From contig NZ_BDBR01000012.1 in NCBI RefSeq assembly GCF_001613085.1, positions 186,001 through 250,000 of the forward strand: a stretch of DNA of 64,000 nt. Reading direction: 5' to 3'. Positions 53,875 through 63,482 of this stretch are shown piece after piece. The notes below the pieces were generated by a model, which had not been told where the DNA came from, ran no database searches, and saw only the letters and a program-made list of their open reading frames with translations. The stretch is from Nocardia salmonicida NBRC 13393 (lineage in GTDB: Bacteria > Actinomycetota > Actinomycetes > Mycobacteriales > Mycobacteriaceae). A program made the translations under genes and the position numbers. The first letter of the stretch is position 1, and each line of letters begins with the position of its first letter.

Positions 53875-56646
53875 ATGAGCGCGGGGGCGCAGGGGGAGGC
53901 AGTCGGTGCCGAGGTGGAGCCTCAGGTGCTCGATATGCGGCTGGTGCCCGCGGCGCTCGGGTGCTGGGTGGCGACGATCGTCGCGGTGACCGTGGGGTGG
54001 GTTGCGGGCTCGGTGTTGGCCGTAGGTGCCGTGGTGGTGGCGATCGGGCTGTGGGTGGTGCTGTTGTGGGCGATGGCGCATCGGCGGGAGCGGTGGCGGG
54101 TTGTCGCGGTTACCGGGTTGGCGACGATGTTGCTCAGCGCAGGCTTCGCGGCTGCGGGTGCTTGGCAGGAGCATCATGTCCAGTCGCACCCGCTGCGAGA
54201 GTCGTTCGGTCGCTCGGTAAGTGTGTTCGCGGTCGTCACCGACGATGCGAAGCCGATGCGCGCCGGTGGGTTCGGTGGCGAGCGACGGTGGATTGTTCGC
54301 GCGGGTCTGCGCGAGTTCGGTCAGGGTCGGGAGTGGACACAGGCGAGCGGTTCGATCGTGGTGCTCGCGCAGGGGAGCGAATGGGCGGAGTTGTCACCTG
54401 GACAGCTGGTGCGGTTCCGGGCAGAGGTCAGCGAGCCGAGCCGCGCGGATCTGACTGTTGCCACGCTGCGCGCCACCGATGCACCGAAGCTGATCGGCGA
54501 GCCGCCGTGGTGGCAGCGCGTCGCGGCGAACGTGCGATCTGACCTGGTCGAAGCCTCTGCCGCGGCACTGCCGCCTACCGCGGCAGGGTTGCTGCCCGCG
54601 CTCGTCGTGGGCGATACCGTCGCATTGTCAGAAGAAGTGCGTGACGCGTTCGAAGTGGCTGGGCTGCAGCACCTTTGTGTTGTCAGCGGAGCCAATTTCA
54701 CGATCCTGTTGACGGCTCTGTTGGCACTCACCCGACTGCTCACGGCAGGTCCCCGGCTCAGCGCCGCCGCGGCGGCGGGGATCGTCGTACTGTTCGTCGT
54801 CATCGCGCGTCCCGACCCGAGTGTGCTGCGCGCGGCAGCGATGGGTTCGGTGACAGTGCTGGCTCTGCTCACCGGACGCCGCAAACAGGCGCTACCCGCG
54901 CTATGCGCGGCCGTGATCGGATTACTCGCCGTCGCACCACAATTGGCGGTGAGCGCGGGATTCGCACTATCCGTGATCGCTACGGCGGGGCTCATTCTGC
55001 TGGCGCCCAGCTGGGCGGACTGGTTGCGAGCGCGCGGATGGTGGCGCGCGCCCGCGGAGATCGTCGCGGTATCGGCGGCCGCATTCGTCGTCACCCTGCC
55101 GCTGATGGTCGCCCTGTCGGGGCGGGTGAGTCTGGTGGCGATCGTGGCGAACGCGCTCGTCGCACCGGTGGTAGGGCTGATCACGGTGATCGGTGCGGTA
55201 GGCGCGGTGGTGGCGTGCGGGTGGGGTGGTGGTGCGGTGTGGGTGCTCTGGTGTGCCCGCCCACCGATGTGGTGGTTGCTCGGCGTCGCCGATCGCGCTG
55301 CTTCAGTGCCGGGCGCCGCGGTCACTGTGCCAGGAGGTGCTGCTGGGGGAGCGGTCGCGGCAGTGGTCGTCGTGGCGGTCGTGGCGGCCTTGCGCTGGTC
55401 GCACACCCGCAGATTCCTTGCCGTAGCGGCGTTGGGTGTGTCGATAGTGCTGGTCCCGGTGCGCTTCTTGCAGCCGGGTTGGCCGCCACCGGGTTGGGTG
55501 CTCGCGATGTGCGACGTGGGCCAAGGTGATGGCCTGGCCTTGTCGGTCGCTCCTGGGGCCGCGGTCGTCGTAGACGTCGGCCCCGATCCTCGCCCGATGC
55601 GGGCGTGCCTGGACCGCCTGAGAATCACCCACATCCCCCTACTCGTCCTCACCCACCCCCACGCCGACCACATCAACGGACTCGCAGGCGCCCTCCGCGG
55701 CCGCACCGTCGACGCGATTGCCACCGCCCCGGGCGAATTTCGCCCAGCCATCGCCCGAACCTGCGCCGTCGCGAACCGAACCCACGAGCCGACGTCGGCC
55801 CCGGAACCGACACCGACCGCGTCCAGGGAATCGCAGCTGGCTACGGCCTCACACCAGAGGGAGCGAGCACCGACTGTGGGTGGCGCTACGCGTCCGAGGA
55901 CGGGTAGCGATCAGGTCGTCTGCCCGAGTGGAACCCCGGGGGAGAGCCTGGCGAAGGGTGATGGGCGGTCAACGGACCACGGTGTTTCCCAGCGAGAATG
56001 GCACGGCCACAGTGACGACTCCGGGGGAGTCGAGCGGGTGGCGCAACTCGCTGGTGCGGCCGGTATTCCGCTCATGGAACTCCACGCAGGACACGAAATA
56101 ACCTTCGGGACAGTCGGATTACGTGTGCTGGCGCCGAGCAAGGAGGAGCCGACATCCTTGGCGGCCGATGAGGCCAACAATCGGTCGCTGGTGATGCGGG
56201 CTCGTACTCCGGCTGGGACGATCCTGTTCACCGGTGACATCGAGGCCGAGGCGCAGGACCGGATCGTGCGCGGCGGCGATGTCAGGGCGGACATTCTCAA
56301 GGTGCCGCATCACGGATCACGCACCACCACAGCGGAATTCCTCCGTGCCGTCCGCCCGCGGCTGGCCTTGGTCAGCGCCGGGTCAGGCAACACCTTCGGT
56401 CACCCGCATCCAACGGTGACCACCGCCCTTGCCGCGCTCGGCACCACCGTGGCTCGGACCGACGTCGACGGTGACGTCGTGATCGTGGGCACCGCCTCCG
56501 AACTGCGGACTGTCACGTCCCGCCGACGCGCGCCACCGGCGCGCCACGGACCCGCGCCCCGATGGCGTCGGCATGGTTTCGGGGTGAATCGTCGGAGGTG
56601 GCGCGTGTCCGGGTTGTCGGTGGGCGTACGTAGGATCGCCTGGTGA
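53875..56646 (+). CDS. comEC: ComEC/Rec2 DNA-uptake channel
   Basis: Polytopic membrane protein that carries single-stranded DNA into the cell in competent bacteria. The 923-residue product has N-terminal helices and an OB-like loop, the competence core with [20 protein letters not shown] near residue 261, eight or more helices, and a C-terminal metallo-beta-lactamase domain with [11 protein letters not shown] near 547, the metal motif [12 protein letters not shown] near 592 and [16 protein letters not shown] near 810. Residues ~629-715 are a polar, low-complexity insertion. The start is uncertain: ATG 53722 adds 51 residues. It overlaps holA by four bases. Confidence 0.9.
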   Translation: MSAGAQGEAVGAEVEPQVLDMRLVPAALGCWVATIVAVTVGWVAGSVLAVGAVVVAIGLWVVLLWAMAHRRERWRVVAVTGLATMLLSAGFAAAGAWQEHHVQSHPLRESFGRSVSVFAVVTDDAKPMRAGGFGGERRWIVRAGLREFGQGREWTQASGSIVVLAQGSEWAELSPGQLVRFRAEVSEPSRADLTVATLRATDAPKLIGEPPWWQRVAANVRSDLVEASAAALPPTAAGLLPALVVGDTVALSEEVRDAFEVAGLQHLCVVSGANFTILLTALLALTRLLTAGPRLSAAAAAGIVVLFVVIARPDPSVLRAAAMGSVTVLALLTGRRKQALPALCAAVIGLLAVAPQLAVSAGFALSVIATAGLILLAPSWADWLRARGWWRAPAEIVAVSAAAFVVTLPLMVALSGRVSLVAIVANALVAPVVGLITVIGAVGAVVACGWGGGAVWVLWCARPPMWWLLGVADRAASVPGAAVTVPGGAAGGAVAAVVVVAVVAALRWSHTRRFLAVAALGVSIVLVPVRFLQPGWPPPGWVLAMCDVGQGDGLALSVAPGAAVVVDVGPDPRPMRACLDRLRITHIPLLVLTHPHADHINGLAGALRGRTVDAIATAPGEFRPAIARTCAVANRTHEPTSAPEPTPTASRESQLATASHQRERAPTVGGATRPRTGSDQVVCPSGTPGESLAKGDGRSTDHGVSQREWHGHSDDSGGVERVAQLAGAAGIPLMELHAGHEITFGTVGLRVLAPSKEEPTSLAADEANNRSLVMRARTPAGTILFTGDIEAEAQDRIVRGGDVRADILKVPHHGSRTTTAEFLRAVRPRLALVSAGSGNTFGHPHPTVTTALAALGTTVARTDVDGDVVIVGTASELRTVTSRRRAPPARHGPAPRWRRHGFGVNRRRWRVSGLSVGVRRIAW
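56631..56636 (+). promoter_or_regulatory. Leaderless -10 (TAGGAT) of holA
   Basis: TAGGAT ends six bases before GTG 56643, inside the last codons of comEC, an internal promoter. Confidence 0.5.
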
Positions 56647-57614
56647 GCGAACGCCCTGCCTCGGTGCACCTGGTCCTCGGCGACGAGGAACTGCTGGTCG
56701 AACGTGCGGTTGCGAAGGTGACCGCACAGGTGCGGGCCTGTGCGCCCGATCCGGATTCGGTGCCGGTCGATCGACTGCGCGCCGGTGACGCGAGCACCGC
56801 TGAGCTGGCCGAGTTGCTCAGTCCGTCGCTGTTCGCCGAGGACCGGGTGATCGTGCTCGAGTCGGCGGCCGAAGCGGGCAAGGACGCGGTCGCGGTGATC
56901 ACCGAGGCCGCGGCCGATCCGCCCGACGGCGTGGTGCTCATGGTTCTGCACTCGGGCGGCGGCCGGGCCAAGGCGCTGGCACCCGCGCTGCAGAAGAAGG
57001 GCGCGACCGTCCACGAGTGCACGAAGCTCAACAAGGGCGCCGAGCGGGCGGAGTTCGTGCGGGGCGAGTTCCGGGCGCTCGGGGTCAAGGTACCGACCGA
57101 AGTCGTGCAGGTCCTGCTCGAATCCGTCGGTTCGGAGCTGCGCGAATTGGCCGCCGCCTGTTCGCAATTGGTGTCCGACACCGGTGGCAAGGTCGACGCG
57201 AACGCGGTCCGTCGCTACTACTCCGGCCGAGCCGAGGTCACCGGCTTCGACGTTGCCGATCTCGCCGTCGCCGGCGACCGCCCCGGCGCGATGGAGGCCC
57301 TGCGCTGGGCTACCGACCGCGGTGTCCCACACGTTCTGTTGGCCGACGCCCTCGCCGACTCCGTCCACACCATCGCCAAAGTCGGCTCGGCAGGGCGAGG
57401 CGACCCGTTCGCCCTCGCCCAGAAACTCGGCATGCCCCCCTGGAAGATCAAAAAAGCCCAGGCCCAGGCCCGCGGCTGGAACCCCACCACCATCGGCACC
57501 GCCCTACAGGTAGTCGCCACCCTCAACGCCGACGTGAAGGGCGGCGCCGCCGATGCCACCTACGCTGTGGAACACGCCCTCGCCCGCATCCTCGACCTCC
57601 GCACCACCGGCTAG
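56643..57614 (+). CDS. holA: DNA polymerase III delta subunit
   Basis: Clamp-loader wrench that opens the beta sliding clamp. The 323-residue protein matches Hol[21 protein letters not shown] at the start, [20 protein letters not shown] near residue 59, a degenerate AAA+ fold without a Walker A motif, [18 protein letters not shown] near 162, and the collar helices [19 protein letters not shown] near 262. GTG 56643 overlaps the comEC stop and also has its own -10. comEC-holA-rpsT is a widespread order. Confidence 0.95.
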   Translation: MSERPASVHLVLGDEELLVERAVAKVTAQVRACAPDPDSVPVDRLRAGDASTAELAELLSPSLFAEDRVIVLESAAEAGKDAVAVITEAAADPPDGVVLMVLHSGGGRAKALAPALQKKGATVHECTKLNKGAERAEFVRGEFRALGVKVPTEVVQVLLESVGSELRELAAACSQLVSDTGGKVDANAVRRYYSGRAEVTGFDVADLAVAGDRPGAMEALRWATDRGVPHVLLADALADSVHTIAKVGSAGRGDPFALAQKLGMPPWKIKKAQAQARGWNPTTIGTALQVVATLNADVKGGAADATYAVEHALARILDLRTTG

Positions 57615-57690
57615 CCTGCGGATTTCCCAGGATCTCGGCACCCGGCCCACTGAACAGGCGCGCCGCACCTCCATCCAATCGGGATCGAAT

Positions 57691-57713
57691 CGCGATACCA
57701 GGTCACTATCGCG
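57691..57713. promoter_or_regulatory. Palindrome CGCGATA-N9-TATCGCG before LCP gene
   Basis: Perfect seven-base arms (57691-57697 and 57707-57713) lie 22 bases before ATG 57735, in the 120-base holA-LCP gap. Operator candidate; no adjacent regulator gene. Confidence 0.45.
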
Positions 57714-57734
57714 GCTGGCACAGTTGATCATGAG

Positions 57735-59027
57735 ATGGTTGAGCCGAGTGGTAGCCGGGATGGAAGAGGCGAACGCGGTCGACGCGGTCGGGGCTCGGCG
57801 GGGCGAACAGCACGGCAGGTAGTAAAGGTTGTCGCGGCGGTGTTGTCGGCCGCGGTGGTGGTTGTCACGGCGTATGGGTGGTCGACGGCGGGGAGTTTCG
57901 ACGCGGGGTTCTTGCGGTCGCGGGCGATCGGTGACGACGCACCGCATTCACTCGGGGGCGATCTCAATATCCTGCTGATCGGCTTGGACACCCGGCGCGA
58001 TCAGGACGGCAACGAGCTCCCGTCCGAAGTCCTCGATCAACTGCACGCGGGCGACGGTGACGAGGGCGGATACAACGCCAATACCCTGATCCTGGTACAC
58101 ATTCCGGCCGCGATGGACAAGATCGTCGCGGTATCGATTCCCCGCGACGACTATGTGCCGGTCAGCGGCATCCCGGGCTACACCCACGCCAAGATCAAGG
58201 AGACGTACGGGTTGAAGAAGGCCGCCGTGCAGGACCAGCTGATCGCGCGGGGCGTCACCGATCAGCGGAAGCTGGAACAGGCTGGTCGAGAGGCGGGGCG
58301 GGCCTCGACCGTGGCCGCGGTCCGGGATCTGACGGGGGTGCCGATCGACAGGTTCGCCGAGGTCACCCTGGGGGGATTCTACGATCTGGCCGCCGCGCTC
58401 GGCGGCGTGGAGGTCTGCTTGAACAGGCCGGTGAAGGACGACGAGTTCTCCGGCGCCGATTTCCCCGCGGGCCGCCAGCAGCTGGATCCGGCACAGGCGC
58501 TGGCCTTCGTCCGGCAGCGACACGGACTGGAGAACGGTGACCTGGACCGAACCCACCGTCAGCAGGCGTTCCTGACCTCGGTGGCCAGGCAGCTACGGAG
58601 CGCGGGCACGCTCACCGACCCGGGCAAGCTCTCGGCGCTGATGGATGTGGCGCATCGCAACATCGTGCTGTCGGACGGTTGGAACATGACCGAATTCGTC
58701 CGTACTCTTGGCGCCGCCGACGATCCGCAGGTCGAATTCCGCACCCTGCCGGTGCTGCGCTACGACGTGATCAACGGCCAGGACGTGAACATCGTCGACC
58801 GGCCATCGATCCGCCGCGAGATCGCCGCGGCCTTCGGAATGCCGGTACCGACAGCCACTACCGCCAAGCGCACCGGGCAACGCACGGAACCGCCTGCCGC
58901 CTGGTCGTCGGAGTCGACAGCGAGCGCTTGGCGAACCAGCACGACCACCTCGGAGACGGAGACTCCCGACGCGGGCAAGCCGGTCCGCAGCGATATCACC
59001 TCGGGGCAGGTGCCCTGCGTGAACTGA
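57735..59027 (+). CDS. LytR-CpsA-Psr family cell-wall ligase
   Basis: Transfers lipid-linked polymers to peptidoglycan; in mycolate bacteria LCP proteins attach arabinogalactan. The 430-residue protein has a basic N-terminus, one helix near residues 28-48 (VVKVVAAVLSAAVVVVTAYG), then the LCP domain: LNILLIGLDTRRDQDGNELP near 78, NANTLILVHIPAAMDKIVAV, SIPRDDYVPVSGIPGYTHAK with the conserved Arg/Asp, and ALAFVRQRHGLENGDLDRTH near 256. A Thr/Ser-rich tail ends with PCVN. Its stop directly abuts the stop of the convergent small gene. Confidence 0.92.
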   Translation: MVEPSGSRDGRGERGRRGRGSAGRTARQVVKVVAAVLSAAVVVVTAYGWSTAGSFDAGFLRSRAIGDDAPHSLGGDLNILLIGLDTRRDQDGNELPSEVLDQLHAGDGDEGGYNANTLILVHIPAAMDKIVAVSIPRDDYVPVSGIPGYTHAKIKETYGLKKAAVQDQLIARGVTDQRKLEQAGREAGRASTVAAVRDLTGVPIDRFAEVTLGGFYDLAAALGGVEVCLNRPVKDDEFSGADFPAGRQQLDPAQALAFVRQRHGLENGDLDRTHRQQAFLTSVARQLRSAGTLTDPGKLSALMDVAHRNIVLSDGWNMTEFVRTLGAADDPQVEFRTLPVLRYDVINGQDVNIVDRPSIRREIAAAFGMPVPTATTAKRTGQRTEPPAAWSSESTASAWRTSTTTSETETPDAGKPVRSDITSGQVPCVN

Positions 59028-59288
59028 CTACTCGCCGGCCACGACGAGCGAGACGTCCACTTCGTCGTCGTCGGCGTCGTCGAGATCGTCGTAGCGTCCC
59101 TCCCACTCGTCGTAGAGGGGGACTTCGTCTTCACGGGTGACGATCCACGCGGCGCCGTAACCGCCCTCCTCGTCGGGCACCATCACATTTTCGACCTTGA
59201 GACCGATGCCGAGGATCTCCGCCGCGCGGATCACCTCGGCCAGGTCATCGCCTCGTACCACCGTCTGATTCGCGTACACCGTCAACAT
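59028..59288 (-). CDS. Small acidic conserved protein
   Basis: An 86-residue protein of unknown function. The first ~50 residues look folded (ANQTVVRGDDLAEVIRAAEI, then LGIGLKVENVMVPDEEGGYG and AAWIVTREDE); the rest is strongly acidic (YDDLDDADDDEVDVS). ATG 59288 has TACCAT seven bases upstream on its strand, so it is probably leaderless. It lies between the LCP gene and rpsT on the rpsT strand, separated from rpsT by a terminator. Similar small proteins occur next to rpsT in related actinobacteria, as far as I recall. Confidence 0.75.
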   Translation of the reverse strand: MLTVYANQTVVRGDDLAEVIRAAEILGIGLKVENVMVPDEEGGYGAAWIVTREDEVPLYDEWEGRYDDLDDADDDEVDVSLVVAGE

Positions 59289-59295
59289 GGCGCGA

Positions 59296-59301
59296 ATGGT
59301 A
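59296..59301 (-). promoter_or_regulatory. Leaderless -10 (TACCAT) of small acidic protein gene
   Basis: On the reverse strand TACCAT ends seven bases before ATG 59288, just after the rpsT terminator. Confidence 0.5.
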
Positions 59302-59320
59302 GCCGGTGGGAAGGAACGAC

Positions 59321-59354
59321 AAAAGCCGCCGTGGTCATCGAGGCCACGGCGGCT
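59321..59354 (-). terminator. Rho-independent terminator of rpsT
   Basis: Bases 59324-59334 pair perfectly with 59344-59354 around a nine-base loop. The reverse-strand RNA continues into UUUU. Confidence 0.82.
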
Positions 59355-59398
59355 GCGTCTTGCGAGGTATTACCAGCGAGCACCAGGCTCGCCGACGA

Positions 59399-59659
59399 TC
59401 AGATCTTGTTCAGAGCCAGCGCGAGCGCGGACTTCTTGTTGGCCGCCTGGTTGGCGTGGATGACGCCCTTGGACGCGGCCTTGTCGAGCTTGCGGCTCGC
59501 GAACTGCAGCTGCTCAGCAGCCTTTTCCTTGTCACCGCTGGAGGCAGCTTCACGGAAGTTGCGGATCGCGGTGCGCAGCGCGGACTTGACCGACTGGTTA
59601 CGCTTGCGCGCTTCCTCGTTGGTACGGATCCGCTTCATCTGGGACTTGATGTTGGCCAC
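59399..59659 (-). CDS. rpsT: 30S ribosomal protein S20
   Basis: Small-subunit protein binding 16S rRNA. The 86-residue, Lys/Arg/Ala-rich helical product shows the S20 signature: [20 protein letters not shown] at the start, NRSVK-like residues, [20 protein letters not shown], and the end [22 protein letters not shown] 59659 follows GAGGA by about seven bases and is preferred to a start at 59725. It is transcribed opposite to holA, as in mycobacteria, and ends at a good terminator. Confidence 0.97.
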   Translation of the reverse strand: MANIKSQMKRIRTNEEARKRNQSVKSALRTAIRNFREAASSGDKEKAAEQLQFASRKLDKAASKGVIHANQAANKKSALALALNKI

Positions 59660-59856
59660 GCCTGTATCCTCTGGTTTCCTGTCGCTGGGTGGTATTCCTT
59701 GAAAGCTCGTCGGGCGCGCGCCCACGATGCAGCAGATGGTGCTGAACTACGGGTAACACCGCGCCGAAGATCGAGGTTACCAGCTCGGCACCCCCCGGCG
59801 AAATCGGCCCTCGATCCACTCCGACCGGGGAGACGACGCCGATTTCACCCGTTTCA

Positions 59857-59913
59857 GGTGATGCAAAGAATTTACCTGTGTCACACACGACCCTGCCGCC
59901 GGGTGATGCAGAG
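59857..59913 (+). repeat. Direct repeat upstream of the ATP-grasp gene
   Basis: GGTGATGCAAAG (59857-59868) and GGTGATGCAGAG (59902-59913) differ at one base and lie 45 bases apart, with the second ending eight bases before ATG 59922. TGTG-T-CACA sits between them (59877-59885). They may be regulator sites for the operon. Confidence 0.45.
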
Positions 59914-59921
59914 TTTTTGTC

Positions 59922-61595
59922 ATGACCTCCACCACTGCGCCGAGTACGGCTCGATCTGCATCACCGGCCATGGTGAGAACGAACGGCCATCCGACTGCCA
60001 CGCACACCGGATTGTTCGAGGGGTACGGCCCCGGCCGCTTCGCCGACGCGTTCGACGAGATGTTCGACGGGTCGGGAAAAGTACGGGCACCGTACAAGGG
60101 AATCCATGCCGCGATGGCGGCCAATGACGTCGATGACCTGGCCAAACGATCCGACGCGCTGGACCGCGCGTTCATCGACCAGGGCATCACCTTCTCCCTC
60201 TCCGGTCAGGAGCGGCCGTTCCCGCTGGATCTGGTGCCGCGGGTGATCGCCGCCGCGGAGTGGGCCAAGCTCGAACGCGGGATAAAACAGCGGGTTACCG
60301 CGATGGAGCTGTTCCTGGCCGACGTCTACGGCGAGCAGAACATCCTGCGTGATCAGGTGATCCCCAAGCGGCTGGTCACCTCGTGCGAACACTTCCATCG
60401 CGAGGCCGCGGGGCTGGTGCCGCCCAACGGCGTGCGTATCCACGTCTCCGGCATCGACCTGGTCCGCGACGAGAAGGGCGACTTCCGGGTACTGGAGGAC
60501 AATCTGCGTTCGCCGTCGGGGGTGTCCTATGTGATGGAGAACCGGCGCACGATGGCCAGGGTCTTCCCCGATCTGTTCTCCTCGCACCGGGTGCGCGCGG
60601 TGGGCGACTATCCGGGCCACCTGCTGCGCGCCCTGCGGGCCTCGGCGGCGCCCAACGAGGTCGACCCGACCGTGGTGGTGCTCACGCCGGGCGTACACAA
60701 CGCCGCCTACTTCGAGCATTCGCTGCTCGCCAGGCAGATGGGCGTCGAGCTGGTGGAGGGTCGCGACCTGTTCTGCCGCGACAACGTCGTCTACATGCGT
60801 ACGACGGCAGGTGAGCGTCAGGTCGACGTGATCTACCGGCGCATCGACGACACCTTCCTCGACCCGATGCACTTCCGCCCCGACTCCGTGCTCGGCGTCG
60901 CCGGGGTGCTCAACGCCGCGCGCGCGGGCAATGTGGTGATCTCGAGCGCGGTCGGCAACGGCGTCGGCGACGACAAGCTCATCTACACCTACGTGCCCAA
61001 GATCATCGAGTACTACCTCGGTGAGAAGCCGATCCTGCCCAATGTCGACACCTTCCGCTGCTGGCTCGACGACGAACGTGAGGAAGTGCTCGATCGGGTC
61101 GGCGAACTGGTGGTCAAACCGGTCGAGGGTTCCGGCGGCTACGGCATCGTGATCGGGCCCGACGCGTCGGCGCGCGAGCTGGAGGCGATCAAGCGCAAGA
61201 TCAAGGCCGACCCGCGTGGCTGGATCGCTCAGCCGGTGGTGCAGCTCTCGACGGTGCCGACCAAGATCGGTGACGATCTCGCGCCTCGCCACGTGGACCT
61301 GCGTCCGTTCGCGGTCAACGACGGTGACGACATCTGGGTGCTGCCCGGCGGTCTCACCCGGGTCGCGCTGCCGGAGGGCTCGCTGGTGGTGAACTCCAGT
61401 CAGGGCGGCGGCAGCAAGGACACCTGGGTGCTGGCCGGGCGCGCGGGGTCGGTCGACCGGGAACTGGCCGGACCCGAACTCGTCAGCGAACCGCCGCAAA
61501 CGGATTCGTTCGAGCTCGGTCGCGAACTCAGCACGCCGCAGGCCAATCAGCAACAGCAGCAACAACAGCAGACACAGCGGTTGATCGGGGAATAG
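59922..61595 (+). CDS. Circularly permuted ATP-grasp protein
   Basis: Predicted amidoligase-type ATP-grasp enzyme (counterpart of Rv2411c); the product is unknown. The 557-residue protein has ~30 Thr/Ser-rich residues, then the permuted core: FDEMFDGSGKVRAPYKGIHA, IHVSGIDLVRDEKGDFRVLE and DNLRSPSGVSYVMENRR near 195 (metal and ATP residues), VVVLTPGVHNAAYFEHSLLA, ELVVKPVEGSGGYGIVIGPD near 395, and RHVDLRPFAVNDGDDIWVLP. It ends in a Gln run (eight in a row). It is followed four bases on by the alpha-E gene and then a transglutaminase gene. Confidence 0.92.
   Translation: MTSTTAPSTARSASPAMVRTNGHPTATHTGLFEGYGPGRFADAFDEMFDGSGKVRAPYKGIHAAMAANDVDDLAKRSDALDRAFIDQGITFSLSGQERPFPLDLVPRVIAAAEWAKLERGIKQRVTAMELFLADVYGEQNILRDQVIPKRLVTSCEHFHREAAGLVPPNGVRIHVSGIDLVRDEKGDFRVLEDNLRSPSGVSYVMENRRTMARVFPDLFSSHRVRAVGDYPGHLLRALRASAAPNEVDPTVVVLTPGVHNAAYFEHSLLARQMGVELVEGRDLFCRDNVVYMRTTAGERQVDVIYRRIDDTFLDPMHFRPDSVLGVAGVLNAARAGNVVISSAVGNGVGDDKLIYTYVPKIIEYYLGEKPILPNVDTFRCWLDDEREEVLDRVGELVVKPVEGSGGYGIVIGPDASARELEAIKRKIKADPRGWIAQPVVQLSTVPTKIGDDLAPRHVDLRPFAVNDGDDIWVLPGGLTRVALPEGSLVVNSSQGGGSKDTWVLAGRAGSVDRELAGPELVSEPPQTDSFELGRELSTPQANQQQQQQQQTQRLIGE
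61546..61578 (+). repeat. CAG/CAA codon run (polyglutamine)
   Basis: Glutamine codons CAG and CAA alternate irregularly near the 3' end of the ATP-grasp gene, giving eight consecutive Gln within a Gln-rich tail. Such runs can change length by slippage. Confidence 0.7.
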
Positions 61596-61599
61596 GGAA

Positions 61600-62577
61600 A
61601 TGCTTGCTCGAAACGCCGAATCCCTCTATTGGATCGGTCGATACGTCGAGCGCGCCGACGATACAGCGCGCATCCTGGACGTGGCAGTCCACCAACTGCT
61701 CGAAGACGCTACCGTCGACGCGGACCGCACCTCCCGCGTACTGCTGAAGGTGCTCGGGATCGAACCGCCCGAGGGCCTGAGCCTCGACGTGTGGTCGGTC
61801 ACCGATCTCGTCGCCTACAGCCACGACCACGGTGTCTCGATCAGCGACTCCATCACCAAGGCCCGCGAGAACGCCCGCGGCGCACGCGAAGTCACCTCGA
61901 GCGAGATGTGGGAATGCCTCAATGCCACCTACAACGGCATGGCCGCGGCGGAGCGGGCAGCACGTGGCCTCGGCCCGCACGAGTTCTTCTCCTACATCAA
62001 GGGCAGGGCGGCGATGTTCACCGGACTGACCGACTCGACCCTGAGTCGCGACGACGGCTACCGCTTCCTGCTGCTCGGGCGCTCCATCGAACGCGTCGAC
62101 ATGATGGTGCGACTGCTGCTCTCGCGTGCCGGTGACAAGACCTCCTCGCCCGCGTGGGTGACCGTGCTGCGCTCGGCGGGCGCGCACGACACCTACCTGC
62201 GCACCCATCGCGGCGCCCTCGACGCCGCCAGGGTCGCCGAGTTCATCCTGATCGACCGCCTGTTCCCGCGTTCGGTGTTCCACACGCTGCGGGTCGCCGA
62301 GGCATGCTTGACCGAGCTCGATCAGCGTCCCGGCAGCCGCGTCGGCGCGCGGCACGAGGCGCAACGGGTGCTCGGACGCGCGCGTAGCGAACTCGAATTC
62401 CTGCCGCCGGGAGTGTTGTTGGAAGATCTGCAGAGCCGCCTGCTTGCCCTGCAGAAATCGTGCCGCGAGCTCAGTGAAGCCGTGTCACGCCAGTACTTCC
62501 ATGCCGCCCCGTGGGTGGCGTGGACCGATGTGCGCAGCAAGCAGGACAGCCGCGTGCAGGTAGAGGGAGAGCTATGA
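61600..62577 (+). CDS. Alpha-E domain protein
   Basis: All-helical protein that accompanies permuted ATP-grasp enzymes (counterpart of Rv2410c). The 325-residue product opens with the family signature MLARNAESLYWIGRYVERAD and has SITKARENARGAREVTSSEM near residue 82, FLLLGRSIERVDMMVRLLLS near 150, and LLALQKSCRELSEAVSRQYF near the end. It probably provides a helical substrate-binding partner. It is coupled to the transglutaminase gene by an ATGA overlap. Confidence 0.93.
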   Translation: MLARNAESLYWIGRYVERADDTARILDVAVHQLLEDATVDADRTSRVLLKVLGIEPPEGLSLDVWSVTDLVAYSHDHGVSISDSITKARENARGAREVTSSEMWECLNATYNGMAAAERAARGLGPHEFFSYIKGRAAMFTGLTDSTLSRDDGYRFLLLGRSIERVDMMVRLLLSRAGDKTSSPAWVTVLRSAGAHDTYLRTHRGALDAARVAEFILIDRLFPRSVFHTLRVAEACLTELDQRPGSRVGARHEAQRVLGRARSELEFLPPGVLLEDLQSRLLALQKSCRELSEAVSRQYFHAAPWVAWTDVRSKQDSRVQVEGEL

Positions 62578-63416
62578 GTTGGCGGATCAGGGTGGTGCAC
62601 ACCACCGGTTATGTCTACGACGCGCCTGTGACGCGATCGTTCAACGAGGCCAGGCTCACTCCGCGCGCCGACAGCAGACAGAACGTGATCCTCAATCGCG
62701 TCGAAACCGTGCCCGCGACAAGGGCTTATCGCTACACCGACTACTGGGGCACCGCGGTCACGGCCTTCGACCTGCACGCGCCGCACACCGAACTCGAGGT
62801 GACCGGGTCCTCGGTGGTCGAGACCGAACCGTTCGCCGAACCCACCGAGGAACTGAGCTGGGACGAACTGCAGGGCGGGCGGGTCATCGACCGGTTCGAC
62901 GAGATGCTCAGTCCCACCGCCTATGTGCCGCGCGATCGCAAACTGTCGACCGTGGCGCGCCAGCTCTCGCGCGGTGAGGAGCCGGCCAAGGCAGTGGTGC
63001 GCGCGGCCGAGTGGGTGCACAAGGAAATGGACTACATCGCGGGCACCACCTCGGTGCACACCTCGGCGTTGGAGGCCTTCGCCGAGCGTCGTGGCGTGTG
63101 CCAGGACTACGCCCACCTGACGCTGGTGTTGTTGCGCAGCATGGGAATTCCCAGTCGCTACGTATCCGGGTATCTGCATCCGAAGCCGGGCGCGGAGATC
63201 GGCGAGACGGTGGCGGGCCAGTCGCACGCGTGGATCGAGGCGTGGACCGGGCAGTGGTGGGGATACGACCCGACAAACAATCTCGCCGTCAACGAACAGC
63301 ACGTTTCGGTCGGTGTCGGACGTGACTACGCCGACGTGCCGCCGTTGAAAGGCGTGTTCTCCGGCGGCGGCTCGACGGACCTGGAGGTCGTTGTGGAGGT
63401 CACCCGCCTCGCGTAG
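62574..63416 (+). CDS. Transglutaminase-like cysteine peptidase/transferase
   Basis: The 280-residue protein (counterpart of Rv2409c) has an N-terminal beta domain typical of this group (IRVVHTTGYVYDAPVTRSFN, RLTPRADSRQ-type residues) and a transglutaminase core with the catalytic triad: Cys in RRGVCQDYAHLTLVLLRSMG near 182, His in GQSHAWIEAWTGQWWGYD near 217, and Asp in YDPTNNLAVNEQHVS. It may form or cut amide bonds on the product of the ATP-grasp partner. ATG 62574 overlaps the alpha-E stop. The role of the three-gene set remains unproved. Confidence 0.93.
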   Translation: MSWRIRVVHTTGYVYDAPVTRSFNEARLTPRADSRQNVILNRVETVPATRAYRYTDYWGTAVTAFDLHAPHTELEVTGSSVVETEPFAEPTEELSWDELQGGRVIDRFDEMLSPTAYVPRDRKLSTVARQLSRGEEPAKAVVRAAEWVHKEMDYIAGTTSVHTSALEAFAERRGVCQDYAHLTLVLLRSMGIPSRYVSGYLHPKPGAEIGETVAGQSHAWIEAWTGQWWGYDPTNNLAVNEQHVSVGVGRDYADVPPLKGVFSGGGSTDLEVVVEVTRLA

Positions 63417-63482
63417 TGTCCGAGAGGCTCGTGCGGACCCCGCTCGCCGCGGGGTTGATTCCTCCCGGAGAGGTGGCAGCCG

